DNA of 33,588 bases from Bacillota bacterium (GTDB lineage: Bacteria; Bacillota; Clostridia; Oscillospirales; Acutalibacteraceae). Position 1 is the stretch's first letter. Each line of letters begins with the position of its first letter. The notes under the pieces were generated by a model, which saw only the letters and a program-made list of their open reading frames with translations, ran no database searches and was not told where the DNA came from. The stretch is from contig JAQXJH010000051.1 of assembly GCA_029008595.1 (NCBI GenBank), forward strand, positions 1 through 33,588, written 5' to 3'. Positions 15,918-25,001 of this stretch are shown one piece after another. The translations under genes and the position numbers were made by a program.

Positions 15918-16670
15918 ATGCAGATTCGTTTTATGACTTTCAACATTCAGCACGGAATTGATTTTCTGAAGCAGAAGGCAAAAGGCCCGCACGATGATGA
16001 TTCGCAGGATGTGGTCGACCTGAAGCTGATGGCTGACGTGATCCGCGAACAGAAGGCGGATATTATCGGCCTGAACGAGGTGCGCGGCCGCGGAGTTTCT
16101 CCGGATTACACTGCACAGGCCGAGGAACTGGCAGCGATGCTGGGATACCACTGCTATTTTGCCTGTGCGCTGAAGTTTGACGGGATCAACCCTTACGGCA
16201 ATGCGATTCTGTCGCGGTTTCCGCTGCAGGCAGCCGAAACGGTGATGATCCCGGATCCGCCGGTGCAGGATGAGGACACTTATTATGAAACGCGCTGTGT
16301 CCTGCGCGCCCGTGTTGCAGAAGCAGGCGGCTTTACCGTTCTGATCAGCCATTTCGGGCTGGCGCGGTCGGAGCAGCGCAATGCAGTCAGCACGATCGTC
16401 GGCTTGCTCGAGCAAGAAGGCGGACCGATGGTTCTGATGGGAGACTTTAATCTGGAACCCGGCGATCCGATTCTGACGCCGCTGTTTGAGCGGATGAACG
16501 ATACGGCGGACGTTTTTGCGGAGCCGCAGCAAAGCTGGCCTTCGGATGTTCCGGAAGTGAAAATCGATTACATTCTGGCGCGCGGCGCAAAAGTGCTGGA
16601 AGCGGAAATTCCGGCGATCACCGCCTCCGATCACCGTCCGCATGTCGCGCTGCTGGAACTGCAGGATTAA
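15918..16670 (+). CDS. Endonuclease/exonuclease/phosphatase family hydrolase
   Basis: A 250-residue cytoplasmic metal-dependent phosphodiesterase of the EEP fold (PF03372). The catalytic set is complete: Asn9 (FMTFNIQHG), Glu54 (GLNEVRG), His145 (LISHFGL), Asp176 and Asn178 (MGDFNLE), and Asp238-His239 (ASDHRP). Substrate cannot be inferred; members act on DNA ends, sugar phosphates or sphingolipids. CGGAGGG lies 7 bases before ATG, 20 bases after lepA, so the two are cotranscribed. A hairpin terminator follows, marking the end of the spoIIP-lepA unit. Confidence 0.9.
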   Translation: MQIRFMTFNIQHGIDFLKQKAKGPHDDDSQDVVDLKLMADVIREQKADIIGLNEVRGRGVSPDYTAQAEELAAMLGYHCYFACALKFDGINPYGNAILSRFPLQAAETVMIPDPPVQDEDTYYETRCVLRARVAEAGGFTVLISHFGLARSEQRNAVSTIVGLLEQEGGPMVLMGDFNLEPGDPILTPLFERMNDTADVFAEPQQSWPSDVPEVKIDYILARGAKVLEAEIPAITASDHRPHVALLELQD

Positions 16671-16693
16671 ATTCATAGAAATCAGAATTTCGG

Positions 16694-16730
16694 GCGGGTC
16701 TCCGGCTTCGGGGGATCCGCTCATTTTTCT
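16694..16730 (+). terminator. Terminator after the EEP-family gene
   Basis: A 10-bp stem (GCGGGTCTCC at 16694-16703 with GGGGATCCGC at 16711-16720, two G-U pairs) with loop GGCTTCG and a T-rich tail TCATTTTTCT. It separates this unit from hemW. Confidence 0.75.
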
Positions 16731-16748
16731 GCGAAACGGGGGAACACG

Positions 16749-17864
16749 GTGAAACCGATCGGACTGTATCTGCATATTCCGTTCTGCGACGGAAAGTGCC
16801 CTTATTGTGATTTTTATTCCATGCGCGCCGGCGAAGACGCAAAGGAGGCCTATACACAGGCGCTGTGCCGTTCCGTAAAGATGTGGGGCGAGCGGACGAA
16901 CCGGCGGCCGGTGGATACGGTGTATTTCGGCGGGGGAACGCCGGTGTTGCTTGGTGCGTCCCGGCTGAACCGTGTGCTTTCCGCCGCTGGGGATGCCTTT
17001 CGGCTTCTGCCGGACAGCGAAATCACGCTGGAAGCCAACCCGGCGGCAGCCCTGCAGACGGAGCTGGAGATGCTTGCAGAGGCGGGATTCAACAGGATCT
17101 CGTTCGGCATGCAGTCTGCGCATGAAGAGGAACTGCGCTTTCTTGGCCGGCGGCATACGGCAGATGACGCCCAAAAGGCGGTTCAGGCCGCAAAACAGGC
17201 CGGATTCCGCAATATTTCGCTGGATCTGATGCTCGGACTGCAGGGACAGACGGTGCAGAAGGCGGAAGAATCTGTCGATTACTGCGCAGCGCTCGGCGTG
17301 CAGCACGTGTCGGCATATTTGCTGAAGGTGGAGGAAGGCACACCCTTTGCCAAACGCAGCCTGACTCTGCCGGAGGAAGAGGCGCAGCGGGAAATTTATC
17401 TGGCTGTGTGCAGAAGGCTGGAGCATCATGGGTTCCGGCAGTATGAAATCTCTAATTTTGCAAAGCCGGGGAAAGAGAGCCGGCACAATTTAAAATACTG
17501 GAACGATGAAGAGTATCTCGGTCTGGGTCCTGCAGCACATTCCTTTCTTGACGGACGGCGTTTCTGCTACCCGAGAGATCTGCGGTCGTTTCAGCAGGGA
17601 GACGGACCGGCGGAGGATGGTACCGGCGGCGACTTTGAGGAATACGCCATGCTTCGGTTGAGGCTGACAGCCGGATTGCAGGAAAGCGAGTGCAGAAAAA
17701 GATTCGGAACAGGGATCCCGGAACGTATGAGAGCGGCGGCAGTGCCGCTGGAAAAAGCGGGGCTTCTTCGTGTCGGGCGCGACGCTTTGGCTCTGACGCC
17801 GGAAGGCTTTCTGGTTTCCAATTCCGTCATCGTTTATTTGCTGCAGAGCGCAGAATCTGCATGA
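16749..17864 (+). CDS. hemW: HemW, radical SAM heme chaperone
   Basis: Radical SAM protein that binds heme and delivers it to respiratory targets; formerly annotated as oxygen-independent coproporphyrinogen III oxidase. The 371-residue protein has the cluster motif Cys13-x3-Cys17-x2-Cys20 (PFCDGKCPYCDF), the SAM-binding VYFGGGTP, LEANP, and RISFGMQS segments, and a HemN-type C-terminal domain with YEISNFAKPG. It lacks the extra N-terminal region of true HemN. The start is GTG 16749 after GGGGG at 16737-16741. Its place between lepA and hrcA is the same as in B. subtilis. Confidence 0.94.
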   Translation: MKPIGLYLHIPFCDGKCPYCDFYSMRAGEDAKEAYTQALCRSVKMWGERTNRRPVDTVYFGGGTPVLLGASRLNRVLSAAGDAFRLLPDSEITLEANPAAALQTELEMLAEAGFNRISFGMQSAHEEELRFLGRRHTADDAQKAVQAAKQAGFRNISLDLMLGLQGQTVQKAEESVDYCAALGVQHVSAYLLKVEEGTPFAKRSLTLPEEEAQREIYLAVCRRLEHHGFRQYEISNFAKPGKESRHNLKYWNDEEYLGLGPAAHSFLDGRRFCYPRDLRSFQQGDGPAEDGTGGDFEEYAMLRLRLTAGLQESECRKRFGTGIPERMRAAAVPLEKAGLLRVGRDALALTPEGFLVSNSVIVYLLQSAESA

Positions 17865-17910
17865 TTTCTGTCGGCATTCCGGATTTAACAATTAGTTTAC
17901 AATTCTCCTG

Positions 17911-17944
17911 TTGACAAACGGCCTGCGAGATGGTAAATTATAAT
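17911..17944 (+). promoter_or_regulatory. Sigma-A promoter of the hrcA-dnaK operon
   Basis: A perfect -35 TTGACA (17911-17916) has TAAATT (17934-17939) at 17 bases and a perfect TATAAT (17939-17944) at 22 bases. The first is the likelier -10 by spacing. Either way the CIRCE element starts within a few bases downstream, so HrcA would block initiation. Confidence 0.8.
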
Positions 17945-17948
17945 CATG

Positions 17949-17975
17949 TTAGCACTCAACAAGCAAGAGTGCTAA
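17949..17975 (+). promoter_or_regulatory. CIRCE operator for HrcA
   Basis: A perfect CIRCE inverted repeat, TTAGCACTC (17949-17957), 9-base spacer, GAGTGCTAA (17967-17975), between the promoter and the hrcA start. HrcA repressor binds it and is released under heat stress when GroE is occupied. Confidence 0.98.
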
Positions 17976-17999
17976 AACCACCCGGTGGAGGTGAAAACA

Positions 18000-19028
18000 A
18001 TGACGCTGGGCGAAAGAAAACTGAAAGTGCTTTTCGCAGTGGTCGAAGCCTATATTGCCACCGGAGATCCGGTGGGATCCAAAGCGATCTGCGAAATGAT
18101 GGGCAATACCGTTTCGTCGGCAACGATCCGGAACGACATGGCTGCGTTGTCTGAAATGGGGCTTTTGGAGCAGCCGCATACTTCGGCAGGGCGGATCCCG
18201 ACGCATCAGGGGTACCGCGTTTACATTCAGAATATGCACCGCAGAACCTTGCCGGAATCGGAACGCCTGATGATCGACAGCATGCTTTCCGAAGCGAACC
18301 GCGATCCGGAGCAGCTTCTGGAGGAGGCCGCTCAGGTTCTGGCTTCCATCACCAATTGTGCGGCGGTTTCCACGACGCCGATGGGGAAGACTACAACCGT
18401 GCGCAGTGTGCAGGTGATCCCGGTTGCATCCAGAACGGCGCTGATCGTTCTGATGACCTCTTCCGGAATTTTTAAAAACAAGATCTGCTGGTGCGATTTT
18501 ACGTTGACGCCCGAGGTCATGCGCGTTGTGGCGCGTCTGATGAATGAAAAAGTGGTCGGAAAGCCGCTTTCCGAAATCACAATGGCTTATCTGCAGACGC
18601 TGGCCGCTTCCATTGGTGAGTTTGCTTTTTTGGTTTCTCCGATCCTGATGGCACTGTTCGAGGCAGTAAAGGACGCTTCGTCTGCGGATGTGTGTCTGGA
18701 AGGTCAGGCGAATCTGCTTGCTCACGCAGAATATGACGATACCAGCGCCCGCAGAATTCTGGGCTTTCTTAACCGCCGCGCCGAACTGGCCAATCTGTTG
18801 AATCAGAAGCGGGGCGGCGTTCAGACGTTCATCGGCAGAGATATCGACCGGCCGGAGCTTGCCGATTCCAGTATGGTGGTTGCCCGTTACCGTGTGGGAG
18901 GAGAAGAACTCGGTTCCATTGCGGTGATCGGACCGACACGGATGGATTATTCAAAAGTTATGGCAAGCCTCGAATATTTCTCCGGCGAAGTCGGAAGAAT
19001 TCTGACAGAGCTGCTGAAAAACGATTAG
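18000..19028 (+). CDS. hrcA: HrcA, heat-shock repressor
   Basis: Repressor of class I heat-shock genes. The 342-residue protein has an N-terminal winged helix (RKLKVLFAVVEAYIATGDPV, then VSSATIRNDMAALSEMGLLE, with TSAGRIPTHQGYR), a GAF-like middle domain and the C-terminal segment around IAVIGPTRMDYSKVMASLEY, all typical. ATG 18000 is 8 bases after GGAGG at 17987-17991; an upstream in-frame GTG at 17985 would overlap the ribosome site. It heads hrcA-grpE-dnaK-dnaJ and controls itself through the CIRCE element 25 bases upstream. Confidence 0.97.
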   Translation: MTLGERKLKVLFAVVEAYIATGDPVGSKAICEMMGNTVSSATIRNDMAALSEMGLLEQPHTSAGRIPTHQGYRVYIQNMHRRTLPESERLMIDSMLSEANRDPEQLLEEAAQVLASITNCAAVSTTPMGKTTTVRSVQVIPVASRTALIVLMTSSGIFKNKICWCDFTLTPEVMRVVARLMNEKVVGKPLSEITMAYLQTLAASIGEFAFLVSPILMALFEAVKDASSADVCLEGQANLLAHAEYDDTSARRILGFLNRRAELANLLNQKRGGVQTFIGRDIDRPELADSSMVVARYRVGGEELGSIAVIGPTRMDYSKVMASLEYFSGEVGRILTELLKND

Positions 19029-19079
19029 AACGAGTGCAGTTAAGATGATAAGGTGAAGATGATAAGGGAGATGACAGAT

Positions 19080-19673
19080 TTGTCGGAACAGAAAGAACAA
19101 CAGCAGACAGGCGCAGTGCAGGAGGAAACGGAAAACAGGCAGTCCGGAGCAGCTGAGCAGACAGATACGGCAAAACAGGAACCTGCGCAGGAATCCCGGC
19201 CGGAACAGGCCGACGAAATTGCCGGACTGAAGGAAGAGATCAAAAAGCTGCAGGAAGAACTGGAAAAGCAGAAGGATCTTGATATGCGCGTCCGCGCCGA
19301 ATATGATAATTTCCGCAAGCGCACCTCCCGCGAAATGGGCGAGATCGCAGCGCGCGCCAAGGCGGAAGCCATTGCAGATATTCTTCCGATCGCCGATAAC
19401 ATCGACCGCGCGCTTTCTGTACAGGAGGGCAGCGAGGCGGATATCCGCAAGGGCGTTGAAATGATCCATACGCAGATCGAAAACGTATTTCAGAAGCTTG
19501 GCATTGAAGCGATTGCGGAGGAGAATGTGGAATTCGATACACAGCTGCACAACGCAGTCATGCATGTGGAGGATGAAAACGTAAAACCCAATACGGTGGT
19601 TCAGGTATTGCAGAAAGGTTATAAAATCGGCAGCAGGGTGCTGCGTTATGCGATGGTCAAGGTTGCAAACTGA
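19080..19673 (+). CDS. grpE: GrpE, nucleotide exchange factor of DnaK
   Basis: Releases ADP from DnaK. The ~197-residue protein has a Gln/Glu-rich disordered N-terminus, a long coiled-coil helix (ADEIAGLKEEIKKLQEELEK onwards), the conserved RVRAEYDNFRKRT segment, and the C-terminal beta domain ending VLQKGYKIGSRVLRYAMVKV. I take TTG 19080 because AAGGGAG at 19064-19070 gives a 9-base gap; ATG 19071 abuts the Shine-Dalgarno and ATG 19059 precedes it. The start is therefore less certain than the gene. Confidence 0.95.
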   Translation: MSEQKEQQQTGAVQEETENRQSGAAEQTDTAKQEPAQESRPEQADEIAGLKEEIKKLQEELEKQKDLDMRVRAEYDNFRKRTSREMGEIAARAKAEAIADILPIADNIDRALSVQEGSEADIRKGVEMIHTQIENVFQKLGIEAIAEENVEFDTQLHNAVMHVEDENVKPNTVVQVLQKGYKIGSRVLRYAMVKVAN

Positions 19674-19757
19674 ATGGTTCCCGTCGGCGGAATGCCGATT
19701 TGATTCCATAAAAACAAAAATCCAAACAGAGAGAATTTCTGAACGGGGGAATTTATT

Positions 19758-21602
19758 ATGTCTAAAACAATTGGTATCGATCTTGGAACGACAAACTCCT
19801 GTGTGGCCGTTATTGAAGGCGGCGAGCCGGTCGTTATTGCAAATGCGGAAGGCGCCAGAACAACGCCGTCCGTTGTGGCGTTTGCAAAGAGCGGCGAGCG
19901 CATGGTCGGCCAGGTAGCAAAACGTCAGGCCATCACCAATCCGGAACGCACGATCTCTTCCATCAAACGTGAAATGGGTACCGACCACAAGGTGCGGATC
20001 GACGATAAATCCTATACGCCGCAGGAGATTTCCGCAATGATCCTGCAGAAGCTGAAGGCAGATGCAGAGGCGTATCTCGGCGAAACGGTGTCTTCCGCCG
20101 TGATTACGGTTCCGGCGTATTTTACCGATGCACAGCGCCAGGCAACCAAGGACGCCGGCAAGATCGCCGGTCTGGATGTGAAAAGAATCATCAACGAGCC
20201 GACGGCTGCTGCTCTTTCCTATGGCATTGATAAGGAAAAAGACCAGAAGATCATGGTTTACGACCTGGGCGGCGGTACGTTCGATGTTTCCATCATCGAA
20301 ATGGGCGACGGCGTGCAGGAGGTTCTGGCGACGGCCGGCAACAACCGTCTCGGCGGCGATGACTTTGACCAGCGCATCATTGACTGGCTGTGCGACAGCT
20401 TCAAGAAAGAAAGCGGCATTGACCTGAAGGGCGATAAAATGGCTATGCAGCGCCTGAAGGAAGCTGCCGAAAAAGCGAAGATCGAGCTTTCCGGCGTTAC
20501 CTCGTCGCAGATCAATCTGCCGTTTATCACGGCCGATGCAACAGGCCCGAAGCACCTCGATATGACGCTGACCCGTGCAAAGTTCGATGAATTGACGGCA
20601 GACCTTGTTCAGAAGACGGTCGGCCCGGTCAGGCAGGCCCTGTCGGATTCCGGTCTGCAGTTCAGCGATATCGACAAGATTCTGATGGTTGGCGGTTCCA
20701 GCCGTATTCCGGCTGTTCTGGAGGCCGTCCGCAGCCTGAGCGGCAAGGATCCGTTCAAAGGCATCAATCCGGACGAATGTGTTGCCATCGGCGCCGCGCT
20801 GCAGGCGGGCGTGCTCGGCGGCGAAGTCAAGGGACTTCTGCTGCTGGATGTTACGCCGCTTTCTCTCGGTGTTGAAACCAAGGGCGGGGTCATGACAAAG
20901 ATCATCGACCGCAATACGACCATCCCGACCAAGAAGAGCCAGATCTTTACCACGGCTGCCGACGGCCAGACCTCTGTTGAGGTGCATGTGCTGCAGGGCG
21001 AGCGTGAATTTGCAAAGGATAATAAGACGCTGGGCGTGTTCCATCTGGATGGGATTCCGGCTGCCCGCAGCGGTGTGCCGCAGATCGAGGTCACCTTTGA
21101 TATCGACGCCAACGGTATCGTTCATGTTTCCGCAAAGGAACTCGGTACCGGCAAGGAGCAGAGCATTACCATTACTTCCAACACCAATATGAGCAAAGAA
21201 GACGTTGAAAAGGCTGTCCGCGAAGCGGAACAGTATGCCGAGGAAGACAAGAAGCGCCGCGAAGCGGTTGATGCCCGCAACGCAGCCGAAAGCATGGTCT
21301 TTTCCACGGAAAAGTCCCTTGACGAACTGGGCGACAAGATCCCGGCGGATGAAAAAGCAAATATCCGTTCCAAGATCGACGCTGCCAAAGAGGCTCTGAA
21401 AGGCGAAGATATGGATAAGATCAACCAGACCTCCGAAGAGCTGAAAAATGCTTTCTATACCGCCTATGAAAACGTCATGAAACAGGCGCAGGCCGCCGGT
21501 GCCCAGCCTGCGGACGGAGCTGCCGCAGCAGACAACGCGGCCCCGCAGGACGGCGTTTATGACGCGGAATACAAGGACGTCGACGATAATAACCAGAATT
21601 AA
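19758..21602 (+). CDS. dnaK: DnaK, Hsp70 chaperone
   Basis: ATP-dependent Hsp70 chaperone. The 614-residue length, phosphate-binding [14 protein letters not shown] at the N-terminus, [12 protein letters not shown] in the ATPase domain, interdomain linker and start of the substrate domain ([18 protein letters not shown], about 355-372), and an Ala/Gln-rich lid ending in an acidic tail are all normal for Firmicutes. The start ATG 19758 follows GGGGG. It lies 84 bases after grpE. A large open frame (18951-21689) on the opposite strand is an artefact of its codon pattern. Confidence 0.98.
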   Translation: MSKTIGIDLGTTNSCVAVIEGGEPVVIANAEGARTTPSVVAFAKSGERMVGQVAKRQAITNPERTISSIKREMGTDHKVRIDDKSYTPQEISAMILQKLKADAEAYLGETVSSAVITVPAYFTDAQRQATKDAGKIAGLDVKRIINEPTAAALSYGIDKEKDQKIMVYDLGGGTFDVSIIEMGDGVQEVLATAGNNRLGGDDFDQRIIDWLCDSFKKESGIDLKGDKMAMQRLKEAAEKAKIELSGVTSSQINLPFITADATGPKHLDMTLTRAKFDELTADLVQKTVGPVRQALSDSGLQFSDIDKILMVGGSSRIPAVLEAVRSLSGKDPFKGINPDECVAIGAALQAGVLGGEVKGLLLLDVTPLSLGVETKGGVMTKIIDRNTTIPTKKSQIFTTAADGQTSVEVHVLQGEREFAKDNKTLGVFHLDGIPAARSGVPQIEVTFDIDANGIVHVSAKELGTGKEQSITITSNTNMSKEDVEKAVREAEQYAEEDKKRREAVDARNAAESMVFSTEKSLDELGDKIPADEKANIRSKIDAAKEALKGEDMDKINQTSEELKNAFYTAYENVMKQAQAAGAQPADGAAAADNAAPQDGVYDAEYKDVDDNNQN

Positions 21603-21620
21603 GATTTCAAACGTACCGGG

Positions 21621-21659
21621 TTCGTTGCAGTTTTGTGCAAAGCACAGAGCTGCAGCGAA
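21621..21659 (+). other. Structured hairpin in the dnaK-dnaJ gap
   Basis: TTCGTTGCAG (21621-21630) pairs with CTGCAGCGAA (21650-21659), one G-U pair; inside, a 4-by-4 internal loop surrounds a second stem GTGC/GCAC (21635-21638, 21642-21645) closed by AAA. There is no proper T tract after it, so it is more likely an mRNA-stabilising or attenuating element than a full terminator. It would set the DnaK:DnaJ ratio in an operon otherwise read as one message. Confidence 0.6.
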
Positions 21660-21712
21660 TTTCCCTGTTTGCGGATGAAGTTGAGGCAATTTTGTTTTGG
21701 GAGTGATTCCGA

Positions 21713-22858
21713 ATGGCTGACAAGCGAGATTTTTATGAGGTAATGGGCGTTCCCAAAAATGCCTCAGATGATGAGATCAAAAAAGCTTACCGCCGTCTGG
21801 CAAAGCAGTATCACCCGGATCTGAATCCCGGGAATAAAGAAGCAGAGCAGAAATTCAAAGAAGTCAATGAAGCATACGAAGTTCTTTCCGACAAAGAAAA
21901 GCGCGCCCGCTACGACCAGTACGGCCATGCCGGAGTGGATCCGAATTTTGGCGCCGGTGCCGGATATGGAGGAAACATTGATATTGACGATATTTTCGGC
22001 AGTATTTTCGGCGGGTTCGGCGGGTTCGGCGGCTTTGGCGGACAGCGTACACAGGCAAACGGCCCGCGCCGCGGCAGCGATACACAGGTACAGGTAACGA
22101 TTTCTTTTGAGGAAGCTGCCAAAGGATGCAAAAAAACGGTCTCTTACAGCTGTATCGATACCTGCGCAGACTGCCATGGTACCGGAGCGGCAGAGGGGAC
22201 GACACCGACAACCTGTCCGAACTGTAACGGAACGGGGCAGGTCGTTGTAAAACAGCGCACACCGTTCGGAATGGTGCAGACGCAGGGCGTCTGCGATAAA
22301 TGCCGCGGAACAGGAAAGATCATCGATTCCCCGTGCCATACCTGTTCCGGAACCGGACGCATCCGCCGCCAGCGCCGCGTTGAGGTAGAGATCCCGGCCG
22401 GTATCGCAGACGGTCAGATGATGAATGTCAGCGGCAGAGGCAACGCCGGAACAAACGGAGGCCCGGCCGGTAATCTGATCGTCGAAGTCTCCGTGCGCCC
22501 GCATCCGATCTTTGAACGGAGGGGCAATGATGTCTGGTGTGAAGTACCGGTTACTTTTTCGCAGGCGGCGCTGGGCGCCGAGGTCATTGTTCCGACCCTT
22601 GACGGAAAGGTCAGCTACAATTTGCATGAAGGAACACAGCCGGGTGATATCTTCAAGCTGAAAGGGAAGGGAATCACAGCAATCAACGGACGTTCGCGCG
22701 GCGATCAGTATGTCCGCGTTACCGTTGAAGTGCCGAAAAATCTTTCCGAAGCACAGAAGAAGTGCCTGCGTGATCTGGATGAGCTCAGCTCCGAAAAGAA
22801 CTATCAGAAGCGCAAAGGCTTTTTCAACACGATCAAGGATCTGTTCGGCGGGAACTAA
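21713..22858 (+). CDS. dnaJ: DnaJ, Hsp40 co-chaperone
   Basis: Stimulates DnaK ATPase and delivers substrates. The 381-residue protein has the J domain with His34-Pro35-Asp36, a Gly/Phe-rich segment (about 80-120, with a repeated [11 protein letters not shown] run coded by tandem 9-base units), the zinc-binding domain with four CxxCxGxG repeats (from Cys151 to about 215), and the C-terminal peptide-binding domains. It closes the heat-shock operon; a strong terminator follows. Confidence 0.98.
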   Translation: MADKRDFYEVMGVPKNASDDEIKKAYRRLAKQYHPDLNPGNKEAEQKFKEVNEAYEVLSDKEKRARYDQYGHAGVDPNFGAGAGYGGNIDIDDIFGSIFGGFGGFGGFGGQRTQANGPRRGSDTQVQVTISFEEAAKGCKKTVSYSCIDTCADCHGTGAAEGTTPTTCPNCNGTGQVVVKQRTPFGMVQTQGVCDKCRGTGKIIDSPCHTCSGTGRIRRQRRVEVEIPAGIADGQMMNVSGRGNAGTNGGPAGNLIVEVSVRPHPIFERRGNDVWCEVPVTFSQAALGAEVIVPTLDGKVSYNLHEGTQPGDIFKLKGKGITAINGRSRGDQYVRVTVEVPKNLSEAQKKCLRDLDELSSEKNYQKRKGFFNTIKDLFGGN

Positions 22859-22929
22859 ACCGTCGTTCGGTTTGACGGCCTGAATGCAGAACAGTTTTTA
22901 TCCGATTATCTTTTCCAGCAGCACAAAGA

Positions 22930-22968
22930 GGCGGCATTCTTTTATCACAAAAGAATGCCGCCCTTTTC
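22930..22968 (+). terminator. Terminator of the hrcA-dnaJ operon
   Basis: A perfect 14-bp stem GGCGGCATTCTTTT (22930-22943) with its complement (22949-22962), 5-base loop, then CTTTTC. It is also A-flanked and could act in both directions. Confidence 0.88.
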
Positions 22969-23006
22969 AGTATATTGCCGTTCTCAGTTTCGGGTTCCAT
23001 AAAAAA

Positions 23007-23039
23007 CAGAAGCTGATGTCGGAATGACATCAGCTTCTG
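23007..23039 (-). terminator. Terminator of rpmB
   Basis: A perfect 14-bp stem (CAGAAGCTGATGTC, 23007-23020, with 23026-23039) and loop GGAAT. On the minus strand it is followed by TTTTTT, so it ends the rpmB message. Together with the terminator at 22930 it forms back-to-back convergent terminators. Confidence 0.9.
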
Positions 23040-23055
23040 AAAATCCCCTGAAGGA

Positions 23056-23244
23056 TCAGACTGCGCGGGTAACCTTACCCGAACGCAAGCAACGGGTGCA
23101 GGCGTAAACACGCTTCGGGGAACCGTTTACGATCGCCTTGACACGCTTGATGTTCGGCTTCCAGGTACGGTTGGAACGACGATGGGAGTGAGACACGCGA
23201 ATGCCGAAAGCAAGATCTTTTCCGCAAAAATCGCATTTTGCCAT
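23056..23244 (-). CDS. rpmB: Ribosomal protein bL28
   Basis: Large-subunit ribosomal protein of 62 residues, the normal size. It is the zinc-binding (C+) form: CDFCGKD near the N-terminus and CTRCLRSGK near the C-terminus give four cysteines. The core VSHSHRRSNRTWKPNIKRV is typical. GGAGGTG lies 8 bases upstream of the ATG. It is a single-gene unit with its own promoter and terminator. Confidence 0.98.
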   Translation of the reverse strand: MAKCDFCGKDLAFGIRVSHSHRRSNRTWKPNIKRVKAIVNGSPKRVYACTRCLRSGKVTRAV

Positions 23245-23276
23245 TTGACTGCACCTCCTTTTGTTTACCGCTATAG

Positions 23277-23317
23277 AATAACAGTGTTATTTTAGCAGAA
23301 TCTCTTCTAAAAAGCAA
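23277..23317 (-). promoter_or_regulatory. rpmB promoter with overlapping palindrome
   Basis: On the minus strand TTGCTT (23317-23312), 17-base spacer, TAAAAT (23294-23289). An inverted repeat AATAAC-AGT-GTTATT (23277-23291) overlaps the -10 and the likely transcription start, as an operator would, and could also fold in the leader. Promoter well supported; operator is a guess. Confidence 0.6.
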
Positions 23318-23405
23318 GTCTTTTTTTAAAAAACGAAAAAGAAACCTGCAATAAGTTCTATAAATCGGGATTCGTACCGGTCGTGAAATCGCAGATGGCT
23401 TTTGC

Positions 23406-23434
23406 TTGTAATTTGTCTGTAAATCAGTTATAAT
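23406..23434 (+). promoter_or_regulatory. Sigma-A promoter of the site-2 protease/scpAB unit
   Basis: TTGTAA (23406-23411), 17-base spacer, consensus TATAAT (23429-23434), about 105 bases before the first gene. No other clear promoter is seen until 29169, so it may drive eight genes. The 3' half of 23245-23539 shows no gene. Confidence 0.7.
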
Positions 23435-23539
23435 TAATTATGTTTATGCAAATGTTTCCGCCGGGGTGAAACGCCATGCCGGGAAAAGGCGTTGTCATTG
23501 CGGCTGTTCTGAAAAATACGATTGACGGAGAATTCAATT

Positions 23540-24229
23540 ATGTGGATTTTAAACGCGATCAAAACCGGAGATTATCTGCAGCTTCTGATCGGCCTCGGAA
23601 CGCGTCTGCTGATTATTTTTTGCGTACTGCCCGTTCATGAATGCGCTCACGGATGGGCTGCGGAAAAGCTTGGCGACAACACAGCCCGGGCGCAGGGAAG
23701 GCTGACGCTGAACCCGATGGCGCATCTTGACCCGTTTGGCGCGCTGTTTCTGGTTCTGTTCGGCTTCGGCTGGGCAAAACCGGTTCCGGTCAATCCCTTT
23801 TATTTCAAGAACCGAAAGGGCGGTATGGCGCTGACCGCCTTGGCAGGGCCGCTTTCCAATTTACTGATGGCGCTGATTTCGGCGATTATCTATAACCTGT
23901 GTCTTGTGTTTTTGCCTGCGGCGTTCTTTGCCACGGTCGGATACCGGATTTTGTACTATTTCTTTTCTGCGATGATCGTGATCAATATTTCTCTGGCGGT
24001 ATTCAATCTGATCCCGATCCCTCCGTTGGACGGCTCGCGGATCTTCAGTGCGGTACTGCCGGAAAAATGGATCTATACCATTGCGCGGTACGAGCGTTAT
24101 ATTTTTCTCGGGCTGGCCGTGCTGCTGTTTACTGGCGCTTTGGATCCGGTGCTGGATTTTTTGAACGAGTATGCTCTGCAGGGCGTGCTGTGGATCGCGG
24201 ATCTGCCGTTCCGGCTTTTCGGGCTGTGA
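23540..24229 (+). CDS. Site-2 protease family (M50) intramembrane metalloprotease
   Basis: A 229-residue polytopic membrane protein of the short M50B type common upstream of scpA in Firmicutes (YwhC/YdjN-like). The zinc motif His33-Glu34-Cys-Ala-His37 lies in the first membrane segment; LNPMAHLDPFG and WAKPVPVNP are typical, and the third zinc ligand Asp164 is in NLIPIPPLDGSRI. Five or six membrane helices are visible. ATG 23540 is preferred to TTG 23522 because GGAG at 23526-23529 is 10 bases upstream. Substrate unknown. Confidence 0.93.
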   Translation: MWILNAIKTGDYLQLLIGLGTRLLIIFCVLPVHECAHGWAAEKLGDNTARAQGRLTLNPMAHLDPFGALFLVLFGFGWAKPVPVNPFYFKNRKGGMALTALAGPLSNLLMALISAIIYNLCLVFLPAAFFATVGYRILYYFFSAMIVINISLAVFNLIPIPPLDGSRIFSAVLPEKWIYTIARYERYIFLGLAVLLFTGALDPVLDFLNEYALQGVLWIADLPFRLFGL

Positions 24230-24266
24230 TCCGCTGCCGGATTTTCAGGAAAGGCATGGCGCATGA

Positions 24267-25001
24267 ATGACTGAAACGATTTCCTATAAATTAGGCGCGT
24301 TCGAAGGTCCGCTGGATCTGCTGCTGCACCTGATTGCAAAGAATAAACTGAATATTTACGATATTCAGATCTCGCTGCTGCTCGACCAGTATATGGAGCA
24401 GATCGACCGGATGCGGGAAGAAAATCTGGAGATTGCAAGCGAATTTCTGGAAATGGCCGCCCGCCTGGTTTATATCAAAACCGTGTCGCTGCTGCCCAAA
24501 AGCGAAGAATCGGAAGAACTGAAAAAAGAGTTGACCGGCCAGCTGCTGGAATATCAGGAGTGCAGGCGGATCGCCGCTTTGCTGGCAGAACACGTTTCTT
24601 TTGATTCTTTTGTGCGGGAACCGGGCAAACTGGATGTGGATCAGACCTATACGCGGGAGCATCTTGTCAAAGAACTGACAGAAGCGTATTATGCCGCGGT
24701 CGGCAGAGGGGGAAGAAAACTGCCGCCGCCTGCGGAAGCCTTCAGCGGGATTGTAGAGCATAAAATTGTTTCGGTATCGTCCCGCGTGTTCCATGTGCTT
24801 CGGACGCTGCGCCGGGGCGCATGCTCCCTCAACGGTCTGATAGAATCCTCCCGGAGCAGATCGGAGCTGATCGCAACCTTCCTTGCCGTTCTGGAACTGA
24901 TCCGTGCAGAACGCATTTTTCTGGAAGACAACGGATCTGTTACGCTGAACACGGAAAGGAGTGCGGAACATGGAGATTACGCAGGCACAAGCAGCGATTG
25001 A
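24267..25001 (+). CDS. scpA: ScpA, kleisin of the SMC-ScpAB condensin
   Basis: Kleisin subunit linking the SMC heads for chromosome condensation and segregation. The 244-residue protein starts with the family signature FEGPLDLLLHLIAKNKLNIY and has a helical middle ending in the C-terminal winged helix that binds the SMC cap. AGGAAAGG lies about 12 bases before ATG 24267. Its end overlaps scpB by 32 bases, so the two are translationally coupled and made in matched amounts. Confidence 0.96.
   Translation: MTETISYKLGAFEGPLDLLLHLIAKNKLNIYDIQISLLLDQYMEQIDRMREENLEIASEFLEMAARLVYIKTVSLLPKSEESEELKKELTGQLLEYQECRRIAALLAEHVSFDSFVREPGKLDVDQTYTREHLVKELTEAYYAAVGRGGRKLPPPAEAFSGIVEHKIVSVSSRVFHVLRTLRRGACSLNGLIESSRSRSELIATFLAVLELIRAERIFLEDNGSVTLNTERSAEHGDYAGTSSD

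Noticed and set aside
15765-17486. 573-codon minus-strand frame opposite the EEP gene and hemW
   Set aside because: It crosses two well-supported genes and a terminator on the other strand and has no recognisable domain.
18951-21689. 912-codon open frame on the minus strand opposite dnaK
   Set aside because: It exactly shadows the highly biased dnaK gene; long antisense frames opposite dnaK are a classic artefact, it has no ribosome site and the translation is low-quality His/Arg/Phe-rich sequence.
22010-22045. Tandem 9-base repeats in dnaJ
   Set aside because: They code the ordinary Gly/Phe region of DnaJ.
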